Positions 13,348 through 24,947 of a DNA stretch of 58,468 nucleotides are shown here, one piece after another; the first letter of the stretch is position 1, and the number at the start of each line of letters is the position of its first letter. Under the pieces are notes generated by a model that was not told where the DNA came from, did no database searches, and was given only the letters and a program-made list of their open reading frames with translations. The translations under genes and the position numbers were made by a program. Source of the DNA: Clavulina sp. PMI_390 (lineage: Eukaryota; Basidiomycota; Agaricomycetes; Cantharellales; Hydnaceae). Location of the stretch: assembly GCA_015039315.1 (NCBI GenBank), contig WIDE01000149.1, positions 1,497 through 59,964 on the forward strand, read 5' to 3'.

Positions 13348-13359
13348 GGCGACTTCGCC
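13348..13359. promoter_or_regulatory. Palindromic promoter motif of GH18 gene 2
   Basis: GGCGA-CT-TCGCC, followed by ATGCGC, about 28 bases upstream of a CCATAAAAGG TATA-type box (13386-13395). It has the same arrangement as in the other three GH18 promoters. Confidence 0.55.
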
Positions 13360-13490
13360 ATGCGCTTTGTCCAGCATCGCGTTCTCCATAAAAGGGACTA
13401 GAATGTGCTGCTCCATTCTCTTCACAGCTCCCCTTCGTCCCTTCGTCCCCTCGACCTGGTCGTCTGAACCCTTACTTTCTTTTGCTTACA

Positions 13491-15280
13491 ATGAAGTTCT
13501 CCACCGTCCCTTCTATCGCCACTATGGCTGCTCTTGCTGCGCCCTTCGTCAGCGCCGCCCCTCTTCGTGAAATTCACACCTCTAGCAACGTCGAGCGCCG
13601 TGTTAACACCGCTGGCCCTCACTGGGTTGCTTACTGGGGTATGCTGGAACGATTCTCAATACGTCTTGCAATCTCATGGCTCAATGACCTCTTTTTCTAC
13701 GTAGATGCCTGGTTGTCCGGCGAGAATGGTCCCCCGGCCACCTCTGAGGTTAGCGGCTACAACAACCTGTGAGTACAACAAATAGTAGCTTTTTGGCTGA
13801 TCACTTACACGGCTTTACCACCTTACAGGATTCTCGCGTTCCTGCTTTCCACTGGCACTGCCGATCAGGCCCAGGAATGGACGTTGCTTGGTGAGGAATA
13901 TTGACCATTCCTTGCGATACCAATCGATCGTCATCTCATACACATGACTGTCTCGTTCAGATGCCGACACCCGAAGCTCCACTCACAGCGCCTATTCTGC
14001 CGCTGGTATCAACATCTTGGTCTCTGCTTTCGGCTCCACCGAGAACCCCACTTCGGTGAGCTTGATATGCCTCCCATGATGAAAGGACGTTGTCGCTGAC
14101 TTTCGGCTGGTTGGATGTAGTCTGGCCTTGATGCAGCTGGGACCGCCAGCACCATGGCCGCATGGGTCAAGACCTACGGTGTCGATGGTATTGATGTCGA
14201 TTATGAGGATTTGGTAGGTTCCAGTATCTCATTTCCCGCTCGTCACGATACTCATCTTTGTCGTTCTCGATAGGCCGCCATGAACAAGCAGGACGGCTCT
14301 GCGGAGACCTGGCTCGCTACCTTCACCACTACGTATGCAAATCTCTTCATATCACTGCGCATGTTGTATTCCGACGAGCTTTTGTTAATGTAGCCTTCGC
14401 TCTGCTCTGCCTTCCGGCCAGTACATCATCACCCACGCCCCCGTCGCCCCTTGGTTCTCTCCCATCTACACCTCTGGTGCCTACATCAAGGTCCACTCGA
14501 CCGTCGGCTCCAGCATCGACTGGTACAACGTCCAGTTCTACAACCAGGGCAGCACTGAGTACACCACCTGCACTGGCCTCCTCACTGCCTCGTCCTCCAG
14601 CTGGCCCAAGTCCTCTGTGTTTGAGATCAACTCCAATGCTGGTGTTCCTCTCGACAAGATTGTGATCGGCAAGCCGGGCACCACCGCTGATGCTACCAAC
14701 GGTTACGTTGACCCCAGCACTCTCGCCGGCTGCGTTTCGCAGGCTAAGACTTCGGGCTGGACTGGTGGTGTGATGGTGTGGCAGTTCCCCCACGCTGATG
14801 CTTCCTGGATCGCCACTGTTCGCGCTTCATCATGGCCTGTCGGTAGCACTACCAGCAGCGGTACTACCACTACCACTTCCGTTGCTGCTGCCACCTCGAC
14901 CACCACCACCAAGGCTGCCACTTCCACCACCACAACCAAAGCTGCCACTTCGACTTCGACTACTTCCGTTGCCGCCGCTACCACAACCAGCAAGGCTGCT
15001 GCCACTACCACAACGACTAGCGCTGCTGCTGCTACCACCACCAGCTCCACCTCATCTGGTTCCTGCTCTGGTGTCGCTGCCTGGAGCGCTACCACCTCTT
15101 ACAATGGAGGCAGCCAGGTCACATACAGTGCGTTTTCAATCTATTACCTCTGGATCTGATTATAATTTCTCACAACTATCTCGAAACATAGGTGGCTCCC
15201 TCTGGACCAACTCTTGGTGGTCGTACGGCGATGTCCCTGGCGGTGTGGCCGGTGTCTGGGTCAAGGATTCTTCTTGCTAA
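13491..15280 (+). CDS. Secreted GH18 chitinase with CBM5/12, copy 2
   Basis: A chitinase with the same eight-exon plan as copy 1: 13491-13638, 13705-13768, 13829-13890, 13961-14055, 14121-14213, 14274-14332, 14394-15127, 15192-15280; 447 residues. Signal peptide, GH18 barrel with catalytic DGIDVDYE, and C-terminal CBM5/12 (LWTNSWWSYGD) are all intact. The extra length over copy 1 lies in the linker, which carries imperfect repeats such as AATSTTTTK and SVAAATTTSK. Promoter and 3' flank closely resemble those of copies 3 and 4, so it belongs with them rather than with its neighbour copy 1. Minus-strand open frames over the linker are low-complexity shadows. Confidence 0.94.
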
Positions 15281-15886
15281 GCTTGAGCTTAAGCCTCGTT
15301 CAGAAACCCTCACGCAGTGCTTCGGGTCCCCAAAAAGCTTCCCTTCTTTCTTTGTCGTTGCCCTCTTCTCATTAGAGATTTCTCTCTTTCTGCATATCGT
15401 TGCAGCCACGCTCCTTACCGCCAAAAGTTTTCGTCATCGCATCGAATGCGAAGCAAGCCTTCGCCTCGCGGGTCTTTGCACTCTTATATTTCCGTTCCTA
15501 CCCTTGTCATAATACCTGTATAGGTACTGGTTCTCTACTCTTGTCCTTCGGGGATGTATTCGTCACACTCCTGGTGAATGTATTTGACTTTTGGGGATCC
15601 ATATTTTCTGAGAGACTCTGTGCCCTCTGCTATGGGTGAACAAGAGATCGGCTGTGAGGGTGCCGCCCTATTCTCCACCACCTCGTCTCACATCGCCCCA
15701 AAACAACTGGTCCGGTTGGTGTTCAGTGCATTGCCAAATCTTATCGACGATAAATTGCGTAGGTTAACTACACATTCTTGATACAGGCGTACAGATATCT
15801 GATGCTTTCATTTACTTTACTCAAGAGTTTACTGTTGGGTGATTGCGACCAAGTAGTCACTTCGGGTGAGTACCATATGAGCCAAT
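15281..15886. other. 3' flank of chitinase copy 2
   Basis: It carries a block (about 15543-15596) with GTCCTTCGGGGATGTA and GAATGTATTTGACTTTTGG that recurs about 270 bases after the stop codons of copies 3 and 4 but not copy 1. It is probably the 3' UTR and polyadenylation region. No gene is seen. Confidence 0.55.
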
Positions 15887-17567
15887 TTACAGGCTTCCCG
15901 GGAACCTCTTGCGGATCGATTCAACGGTGTCAGCAAGCGATTCGCCAAGAGAGCGATACTCGATCCCGAGTATCTCCTTTGAGCGCGTGTTGTTGAATGT
16001 CAAATATTTGGATGGGTCGACTTCCGCTGGGTAGCCTTCTGGAATATTGGCCACTCCCTTCGCGCGAAGGGCATCATCTACAAAAGCATCACGAAATCCA
16101 GGGATGATGAGTATACCCAGAGAGGGGGTGAAAATTCAAGTGTAGACGTACAGGCATCTTGCCAGCTAAATGAACCAGCTGCAATGACGAAGCGGAGGCC
16201 ACCAGCCTTTTCCGTGGAAAGAGCCCGCGAGTGCGCAAGTGCAACGTCGCGGACGTCCACGTATCCACCCATGTAACCTATGAGCGTCTCCTTTCCCGGT
16301 GGGTTCTTGATCTTGCCGTACAATCCAGCGTTGGACTCGTTGATTTTCTCAACAGCATCCACCTCGTGAATGATCGGCTAAAGGTGAGAATTCAGTCAGA
16401 ACATTCGGAGGATAATCAAGTATAGCTGCAGCTACAATTCATGAGACGTACCCCGTAGATCTAATCATCACAGCAAATAAGGCGGTGGGTTAGAAAGTAG
16501 AAGTACCACTGATGGTGGGATACATGAGCTAGAGTGGTGAAGGACTCACGAAAGGCGGGTTGATCGTAGCAATGTCAAAATTGATGCTCCCCTTATTCGC
16601 ATCGACGAACTCCCAAGCAGCTTTTTCAGCCAAAGTTTTACTACAATGGATGGTATTTGAAGCAATATGATTAGAGAGCACACAGAGGACAAGAATAGTG
16701 GCAGAGAACTCACGAGGCACGGTACTTGTCGCCTGGTGGAGCGTCCTTGCCGAGTTTCTCAACCTGAGCGGGCGAAGACGTGTTCCAGTCCGCCTAGAGA
16801 ATCAAGGGATGCAAGGATTTGAGGACTCCATCTAGCTTATGGTTTCCCGAATCGATATAGCGCACCTCGGACCAAGTGTACGGGGGCTGCTTTGGGGTGA
16901 TGATTGAGGCCGCCGATGAGGTGATGATTACTCGTTTCACAGATGGCCTATAAAGGGGCATGTAAGGGACTGTCCGCAGGAGCCGCATAAGAAGTCACTC
17001 ACGCGTGCTTGGCAATTGACTTCAGAACGCCAGTAGTTCCCGCAACTGCTGGGCCAATGAGCTCACTGGGATCCTCAGCCCGGAACTAATGACGACAAGA
17101 TTTCTCATAAGATCGAGAACCGCTAGTGATAAGAAGACCTCACATGGAATGGTGATGCAGTATGCAAGACGCCATCGACACCCTTGATAGCCTCATCAAA
17201 GGCATCCTCCTTCTCAATGTCGGGAACGATGACGAAGGTGAACTTGCCCTTGTAGTTCTCGTACAAATTGACGAGATATTCACCCTAAGGAACGAGATCG
17301 GTCACTCCTACAGTCGCGATTTGTCGGTTTTGCTCGAAAATGTAATTGCGATCGCACCTTTGATTGCGATCGGACTGCATACATGCAGCAAAGTTTCAAG
17401 AGCCGCTTGAGCAATTAGAGGAATGCATAACCTGCTCGCGGTCGGTTTCACTCACCAGTCCCAACTACCTCATACCCGTCAGCAAGTAGTTGTGCTGCAC
17501 AGTGAGTCGCAAGGAAGCCAGAGGCTCCAGTGACGAGAATCTTGGCAGGAGCCTTCACAAACGTCAT
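15887..17567 (-). CDS. NAD(P)-dependent reductase, extended SDR (dihydroflavonol reductase/Gre2-like)
   Basis: Likely reduces a carbonyl (aldehyde or ketone) with NAD(P)H in the cytosol; the substrate is unknown. Ten exons on the minus strand: 17567-17456, 17374-17358 (17 bases), 17284-17144, 17085-17003, 16947-16866, 16793-16714, 16640-16550, 16460-16452 (9 bases), 16377-16152, 16077-15887; 343 residues, normal for the family. The Rossmann motif is VTGASGFLA near residue 14, the catalytic Ser lies in VIITSSAAS (about 128), and YRASK gives Tyr169 and Lys173. The NPPFIYGPIIHEV segment needs the 9-base exon, which encodes IYG. It lies after chitinase copy 2 on the opposite strand with no sign of co-regulation. 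Confidence 0.92.
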
Positions 17568-18194
17568 AGCTCAGGGTTTGATGGGGATAAGATTGAGGGT
17601 TGCTTGGTGCGGAAGGTTAGTAGATGAGGGGCCTGGCTATAGAAATTGGGCGAGCGGGATAAAATAGAGAGTATATATACTTGAGAAGTCGAGGATTTTT
17701 TTTGTGGTGGAGGCTCTCACTCAATGACCGGGCGGGCCGGCATTGCGCGCTGCCGTCGAAAAGTAAAGGCACCGATGCTAACAAACGCTTCCCCTCCGGG
17801 ACCCTTCTAACTTCAAGGAATAGTGGCAGTGGGATCGAGTCTAGGATACACTTTTGCACTCCTAAGAATATTTTGGAACGTCGTTCATGGCTGGTGGTCT
17901 CGCATTGGGTCAGTACACCATCATCACCCACTGAAGATCACTGCGGCATACGGCATCGGTAGCGGCAATCGAGATCGAGATCGTGCTTCTCAATAAATAG
18001 GCGGTTCCGAAGACCCCAATCGTTGTATCAAACGGATTCTGTCGAAACCATTTGGATAACGCTCGTAGAAGGGTAACAATGATGACCCGTAGTCTTTTGT
18101 GTAGTCAAACGCGGGTCTGGAATCTGGATGTTATGCATAACTGACTTGGCTGTTGTAGCATCTGGACGTTGCTGGGGTAATGCTCTCAAGTGAG

Positions 18195-18276
18195 AGCAAA
18201 CTAGCTCAGTGGAAGAGCGATGGGCCCATACTTAAGTGTGACCCATAGGTCCGACGATCAAAACGTCGGTTTGCTA
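18195..18276 (+). tRNA. tRNA-Met(CAT)-like gene with short intron
   Basis: A full cloverleaf can be drawn. Acceptor AGCAAAC (18195-18201) pairs with GTTTGCT (18269-18275) over 7 bp; D-arm GCTC/GAGC; anticodon stem ATGGG/CCCAT; T-arm CGACG/CGTCG over 5 bp; discriminator A. The 17-base anticodon loop fits a 7-base loop with anticodon CAT plus a 10-base intron after position 37. TTTTT follows directly at 18277-18281 as a Pol III terminator, and TAGCTCAGTGG matches the A box. Departures from consensus are C33 instead of T33, a T-loop starting ATC instead of TTC, and a short D-loop, so a decaying copy is possible. Confidence 0.6.
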
Positions 18277-18731
18277 TTTTTGTTCCATCTTGATCTTATT
18301 CAATATTACCCTTCATTTTGGTCCGCCGTACCTCTACTGCATCAGGGGAATTAATTTTATTCTAACACTCATCATAGACGCTGGGGATCGACTATGTTGG
18401 GATTACTGCTAGGAGTGCATAGGAAACACGCAATCAGCTTGATCCATGGGAGCGTTCGGATCGAGGGCTTCATAGCTACACTTCTGGCTAGCGAGAAAGT
18501 CGACAACCCCAAACACTCAACTACCATAGAAGAACACTAGTGATTGTGGAGCTTATTGAGCGGCTCCTAGCTGGGGTGTCTAGCTAACATCGGTGTCCAC
18601 AATGGCCAAAAATAAGTAAATAAATTGCTAGGGTAACCCCATGTTGTGTATGTCTTAGGGCCAGAGCGAAGGAAAAGCATCCGTTTTCATCTGGATGATC
18701 TGGAGATGGGTAGGTTGTCAAATGAAAGCAT

Positions 18732-20369
18732 CTACACAGTCCACCTGACGAGTTTCAATCGAGACGCGCTAGAGGATTGAGGACGTACCTCCAACCACGG
18801 TGCCTTGGCATTCACCCTTTCTAATGCTTTTGGGCAATGTCGCTCACATTTGGCCCAGATCTCTGGAGTTACAACAATCCGGCGGAACAGTGGGCTCTTC
18901 CCCATTTCTCTCAGCAGTTTTATGATATGATGATGGATGTCCTGGGGCGAGTGGCGCCCAGTAAGCACATGTAGCTCCTTCAAGCTCGGGAACAACGGCC
19001 CCTTGGTCGGGATTTGTGTTAATGTCCAGCTATGATAGATGGGGTCCAAGGAGATCAATGGAGTATAACCATGATTCACATACAGCGTCTCGGCTATTGT
19101 AAGTGACGTGATTGAAGGGGCTGCTCGTCCCTACCCCCCCCACCAAAAAAAAAAAAAAAAAAAAAAACGATTGAAGTTGATGTTGCGTGATATCATGGAT
19201 GAACTCACAAGACTTTTCCATAAAGAAAAACCGTCTCCAGGGAAGATCAAACGAGCGTTGAATAGTGTTAATGAGCGAAGCTCAGGGGCCACGATGGACT
19301 CTACAACATATGCAAAGCGCTGGCACCAAAGCGTGCTTGACCGTTTCTGTGCCACCCCTGCTCCGACCTCAAGGGTAACTAGCAAGGGAAGATCCAGACG
19401 TATTTCTCCGCTTCTCTCAGGGTTTAGATTGAGAAGATGATCCACCCTCAATCGTAGATGGACTATCCCTGTGCAAGAAGCAACAACACCCGGTAGCATG
19501 GCCCACATTCTCATCCTTTCGGGAGCCCAGAAGAGTGAACGAAGTTTGGATGAGCCAGGTACCAGCACCGCCGCATCCACCAAATGAAGACCGGTCAATT
19601 GAGGCAAAGGGGGGAGTGGAAGAGGCATCAGCACTTGATTGTCAGGACCGGCTTGGATGGTTAGGGTGGTTATGTTCTCGAATTCCTGCCTAATCAGCCA
19701 CTGGCAGAAGGCTTCTCCTTGTCTAGGGAGGTCTATGACTAGTTCACGACATCCGGCAATAGTCGCCTCGAGTTCGGCCCTGGTCATACCCCACTTTGAT
19801 GTAGATCCTTCGGTGGTAAGGAATCCTGTATTTCTAAACGCAAAGGGCCATATGGATGAATCTATTGTAACACTTAAAGGCCTGCCTTTTGCACGAGAAC
19901 GCAGAATCCGATTAATCTCGAGGTTTCTCCCGATTTGATGATCGATGGTCCAACGAGTGAAAAGCTCGGATGTCCCATCAACAATATCGCGCCAAGACGA
20001 ACAAACGGATCGAGAGGAGCTGATCTGTGGGTTCTCGGCCCGGGGGTTTGGTCCTACTGAGAGAACAATGATCTCGCCCAAAAGTGAAGGCATCAGTGCG
20101 GCAACCGGAGCGAGGGACGTTTGGACACGTGCAGAGCATATCTCAAGATGTCTTTTAGCGAAGGTGAACTCCTGAATAAGGTTTTCGATGCGCTGAATGT
20201 GATCTGCCAGTTCACTGATGATTTGAATACTGGCAGCACGAGATGCCGACCGATGCTCAGCGTCAAGGACAAGCAATGGCAGAGGGACGGGGACGGCGAG
20301 CTGCAAGCCACTCAGAAGAGAAGACTTGAAAGGTTCGAGCCCTGCCCAGAGATTTGGATCGACTAGCAT
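18732..20369 (-). CDS. F-box-like leucine-rich protein A
   Basis: Probably a substrate receptor of an SCF-type ubiquitin ligase (family inference). Two exons, 20369-19209 and 19130-18732, encode 519 residues. A helical, coiled-coil-like region (about 47-80) precedes an F-box-like motif TSLAPVAALMPSLLGEIIVL near residues 84-103, then the SVCSSWRDIVDGTSELFTRW segment typical of basidiomycete F-box-like proteins. The rest is irregular Leu-rich repeats (LPPLPQLTGLHL, LPLLVTLEVGA). The donor is GTGAGTTCA; the acceptor lies just past a 23-base T run, chosen because it restores the AAPSITSLTIAET frame seen in a paralogue. A degenerate copy of gene and flanks lies at 26520-28290. Confidence 0.85.
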
Positions 20370-20848
20370 ATTGCAGGAGTGTTTCCGATCAAGACGCTTC
20401 TGGTGTTGTGTAGTCCACAGTCGGCTCTAACGGCAGAACCCGGTTGGGGACCGTCCCCGACTGAATAGGAGGGTTTTGTAGGTGCTGGGCCTTCGGCGTT
20501 CGGGAATAACAATAGTATTTTTCGGCGATACATGTAGTTTCTCACGGTATACTCCTTGCATCGCTGATTGGCTGGAGAAATTCTGTGGAGCTGGAAATTC
20601 CGCTGAACAACGCTCCCTCGGGCGATTCGGACTCCTGCTTCAACTAAATGTATGTCTGCATTGCCAGCATTGCTGCTGTTTAGTACCGTGACGAGATGGA
20701 CGATATGTAGGAGCAGGACCCAGCCAAATATTGCAACAGTAGCACCACCAAGTGTTGTGTACATGTAAAGGATACTATCAGTCGATATTTCTGTAGCGTG
20801 CAGAACCATTTCAATGCAGAGATGAACGGCGACCTCAGCACTTCGCAT
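20363..20848 (-). other. Possible small ORF with one hydrophobic segment
   Basis: A 161-residue open frame upstream of F-box-like gene A, overlapping its first bases. It holds one clear hydrophobic stretch (GGATVAIFGWVLLLHIVHLV) but ends in unstructured sequence and has no recognised relative. Its 3' part lies in the promoter flank duplicated near 28200. It is probably chance or relic. Confidence 0.25.
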
Positions 20849-21402
20849 ATATTGTAGACAAAGGAGTTATGCGCACGAATAAAGCTCAGTGGAAATTTTT
20901 TTTGCCTTCATGGCACGTACCTTCCTGGGGCTTACTGGAAGATTTTTTTATGATTGATATCGCAAGGTACGGACTTCACCACCCTATGTCCTCCGCATCA
21001 TCATGTTTAACAATCTTAACCACTAGCGCTCATAGTGTCCCTCTCAGAACGTAAGAGCGTATTGTCAAAATTTCTCTTACTGGTATAGAAGTTTGATAAC
21101 AACAGATTGAATCAAGCAGGGGTTCATGAGAGGCAATGCAATACATTTGATGAAGGAAGCGTTGACGGACCACCGTAGCCTCGAGCGGACTTTCGATGAT
21201 AGAAATCATGGGTTGAATTATAGAGCAAAAGAATCGTAACCGTGATTTAGGTGCTGGTCTCAAATGAATATCAATGGTGGCGGGAGACAGAACGCAGTCG
21301 GGGACTTGGCGCTTGCCGCCGCTACCGATCAGGTTACGGACCACCTGGAAAAGGAATACATGTAAATACACTTGGCAGTATAGCTAAGTAGGTGTGTGTC
21401 AA

Positions 21403-22085
21403 CGGCTCCCTATAGCTCAATGGCAAGTGAAGATATTCTTTGATGAATCAGGTACTACTGTCCACCTGATCATTAAAGTGCTAATAGAGAATGTGTTGCC
21501 TGTCCCTGGCCCCACGGATCCAAAATTGATCTCGACGGGGGAGACTCCTTGTGGTGGCTGCAAGCAGTATATGACGACACCTATTCTTCAGCTTTTTATG
21601 CAAAGTTTACCGATCATAATTCCTCGTTCAACATCATAGCGGAAAAGACGAAATAGGTGCAGGCGAATGAATATCTCGCCATGCTCGGACATCGTCATGC
21701 GGGCAGGAGGCAGAAGGAGGAGAAATCCAATGGGGCAGATCGGCACGAGAAGTCACAACGCAGAAGATATCATCATTAGGGTGTAAATTAGACGAACATA
21801 TGAAAGAATTAGTATGGCTAAAGTTTTGGGCATGGTCACTGTGGCGGTTCGGGTTCAACGTGATGAATATTACATCAGAAGGGGGTCGCAATCGTACTAA
21901 GCAAAACGGATATCTTCCAGGGAGGGAGATGAGAGAAGTTTCAATGGGGCCAGGGTTGGGCATCCGACGCGATGAGGTGGCAAAAATGTTAACGGACCAT
22001 GAAGAACTCATGAATGTGTGGGGTTGCTTTGCATGTCCCAAGCGCTCGCAAGCACTGCCAAGTCTGAGCATGATTGCAACGTAAG
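21403..22085 (-). pseudogene. Relic of the 51.8-53.3 kb secreted-protein gene, copy 1
   Basis: On the minus strand the order of matching pieces follows the intact gene. LGSACERLGHAKQ near 22070 matches LGDACERLGCAEQ; a stretch near 21790-21870 keeps the exon/intron junction word CGAACATATGAAAGA and following bases; CTCCCTATAGCTCAATGGC near 21405 matches the tail-coding part near 52020. Frames are broken repeatedly and large parts are missing, so it cannot encode the protein. Confidence 0.65.
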
Positions 22086-22508
22086 AAAGTTTGCATAACT
22101 CGGCGAAGGCAAACTCACCAGTAACCCCGAAAGATTGAGGGAGCTACGAGGCGTCTAAGATGTCACCGGGAAGATAGCTACCAATATCGGTTGATTGACG
22201 CTGAGGATCAGCGGAATCGCGAAGGCGACAGGCGCATCGAAGTTCGGCGAGGTAACGGAGGGAGCCAGCGATTTTCATTAAGTTACAGAGATGAAATCGC
22301 ACAAGCCAGAATAATGGAGCTTTAATATTGTCAGGGTATTATTGAAAACAAGTAAACGACGAGGAAATATAGCCTTTTCCTGGGTGAGAGAAACAGCTTA
22401 ACCAAGAAGAGAAGAGAGGAAGGGGTAATTATAAACTTAAGAACCACAGGCCATAGTGTCATTGACAACGATGACTGGAAAATCCTTGTATTGTTGCCGA
22501 GTTATGGT

Positions 22509-24947
22509 TTAATGCCCGTGAGCGGCTTTGATGAGGTCCGACGCGCGCTCAGCGACGGCGTATACGGGAGCTTGAGTGTGCCCGTTGGGGATGTATGGCT
22601 AAAGTGGTGGTAGTGTGGTCAGTACCGGCGTGCATGCAGTTTCACACGGTGGGTCGGGCATCAACTTACGAAGACACTAGCGTCGACAACGCGAAGTCCC
22701 GCAACACCTTTGACTGTGAGATCAGGGTTCACAACACCATCTGAGGTGCCTTTCTTGCCAATGGCGGCGGTGCCGACGGGACTAGCAGGGGTCGGTGAGA
22801 TGACATCTCCCCAATATTGTTTGAAATAACGTACTGCCAAATAGTAGCTAGCCAAGATTCCATATAGGTGAGACGGGTGGCAGCAGTGTTGGTGTTGGCG
22901 AAGTCTCCATAAAGTCCAGTAACCGTGCTGCTCAATGAAGGTGCAGCACCAATGAATTTCGCTTGTTGAATAGCTGGGAAGCATGAGACATGAGCAATAA
23001 AATGATGGGATAGAATGATGGCAACGCACCAGAATCCATGATGTAGCGATCTGCAGGATTCGAGAGGAAGCCTGGATCAATGATCGGTTGATCCCAAATG
23101 TTGGCTGTGTTGAGCGTAACGCTTCCAACGGAGAGAGGGGCAAGTAGCACGCTTCCGACGGTCATATAGTTGCCAGTAGCTAAAAGAGGGTGAGAACTCG
23201 CTTTTGAAAGCCAGAGAGATTTAACTCACTAGGCGTCGACGGCTCGTTCACACGGAGGAATCCAAGCTATCGAAAGAGACAAAATTTAGTGCATATATAG
23301 CTAGCTGGTATGAGATGCGCACCCCAATAACAAGCTCGTAGTGAGGAGCTCCAGCCCCCGAAGATTTATCCGTAGACGAAGTGAAACCATTAGAGGAGCT
23401 GTAAGGGGTTCGACCAAAATACATAGCACCAGCCATCCCGTTCGCGAGCCATCCTACATTTAGGTCATTTCAGGACATTAGACTCGAACCTGATTCATCA
23501 CCGGAGACGTACCGGAGGAGTTTGTTTCATACTGGGTAAGCTGCTGGTTATAGACGGTCGTATTCTCGTTCACAGTATCGGGGGTGTCCAGGGTGTTCAC
23601 GGAGAACTTGCTGAATGGCAGAGGGCCGACATTTAGTGAGGGTCTCTGGAGGGTATTGTATGACTCACTTCACGGTCCACGGGTGATCTTGTAAGTTGGC
23701 ACCAACATTCGGGCTGCTGTATTTGACTGGAATTCCCTTCGCGTTCAATTGAGCGGAAGGGCCAATTCCGGAGACGAGAAGAAGCTGGGGCGAAGCTACC
23801 GCGCCAGCAGAAACGATGACCTCGCTAGAGGCAGTGACATTGAACAAGGGTCCAGTGCTGGTCTGCTGAAGGGTGACACCATTGACGGCAACGGTCGAGC
23901 CAGTCTTAAAGGTGAGCTTTACGACGCGGGTGTCCCAGACGATATCCAAGTTGGGGCGAGCTTGAACCGCGGCGGACAGATAGTTGTAAGATGACGAGCG
24001 GACACCACCGCCGGTACTACTAGGGAGCCAACCTATTACGATTTTACGGTTCAAACAACCATAGGATGGAATCATAGTAAGAAGATGCTTACCCAAACCA
24101 AGGGGCGAGCCGCTATTGATATCCTGGTTGTACTTGATGCTCGAGTACCCAGGGTCGTTGGGAATGTTCATCAGCTTGGGATAGGTGTCCGCGAGATGAT
24201 TGGGGAGAGATATCTTGATTGGTCCACTGGTGCCTGCGAGTCCTGGAGTATAATCACCGACGATAGATTGCCCACCAGTTGGGGCAGTCCAGGCTTCAAC
24301 CTAAAACTGTGTGAGAAATTGAAGCGAATGAGGCATTCTATACTAGCCCACCTTCTTGTAGTAGTTCGTGATCGAATTCCAGTTCCAACCTGAGTCACCA
24401 GATATGCTGGAGAGACGGTTCCAGTCATCAGAAGGCCCTCGGTTCCAGATGCAGTAGTCTTATTGACGGGATCAGCACCGAAGCGGAGGTACCATAAGAG
24501 TAGGAAGGATAATTACTAATAGAGCTGCTTCCACCACCGCCGAGACCACGAGGGTACAACAAAGATCGGTTGTCAATGTTGGGATTGGCCTTTAACGTGT
24601 AGTTCCTGTCGTACGAAGTGAGGTCATCAGAGTGAAAACTCTACTATGGAATGGGAGAGAGGCCCTTACCAGTTCCACGCCTGATTGGGAGACGCAATAC
24701 CAGCCTCGATGGGAAGCTCAATCAACAGATTACCCTCGTTGGTGCCGCCTGCCTCAACAAGCAAGACCTTGAAGGCCGAGATCTCGGAAAGCCGGGCAGC
24801 GACGACGGCCCCAGCAGTACCCGCGCCCACAACAATAAAGTCATAGGTCTTACCAGAGACAGAGGAGGGGCTGGTGTAGACTGTCCCTCTAGCAGCAGTG
24901 GCGAGAAGCCCAAGAGCGACAAAGGGGGATGAAGCAAAAGACCTCAT
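22509..24947 (-). CDS. Secreted GMC oxidoreductase (AA3 family, aryl-alcohol oxidase/dehydrogenase-like)
   Basis: FAD-dependent oxidation of an alcohol or sugar outside the cell; the exact substrate is not determinable. Twelve exons: 24947-24670, 24605-24517, 24458-24352, 24300-24093, 24032-23669, 23610-23513, 23453-23323, 23266-23230, 23179-23030, 22973-22835, 22781-22670, 22598-22509; 600 residues. The signal peptide is [21 protein letters not shown]. The Rossmann motif GAGTAG (41-46) binds FAD; further hallmarks are [22 protein letters not shown] and SGIGP. The catalytic pair is His534 in [10 protein letters not shown] and His578 in [16 protein letters not shown], 44 apart as in aryl-alcohol oxidase. 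His534 is split by an intron (CA|T). The gene looks fully functional. Confidence 0.93.

Noticed and set aside
14703..15095. Minus-strand Val/Ala-rich open frames over the chitinase linkers (also near 11413, 42846 and 48407).
   Set aside because: They are shadows of the Thr/Ser-rich linker codons on the opposite strand.
16441..16470. Missing NPPFxYG turn in the reductase, suggesting a pseudogene.
   Set aside because: A 9-base exon at 16452-16460 supplies IYG in frame.
22680..22830. GMC oxidoreductase apparently missing its catalytic His (frame reads ASPVGT).
   Set aside because: A GTACGT-CTAG intron at 22834-22782 joins CA to T and restores [10 protein letters not shown]; the second His in PNGHTQ is also present, 44 residues on.
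24460..24516. Apparent frameshift in the GMC gene after GGGSSSI.
   Set aside because: A 58-base GTAATT-AATAAG intron restores [20 protein letters not shown] in frame.
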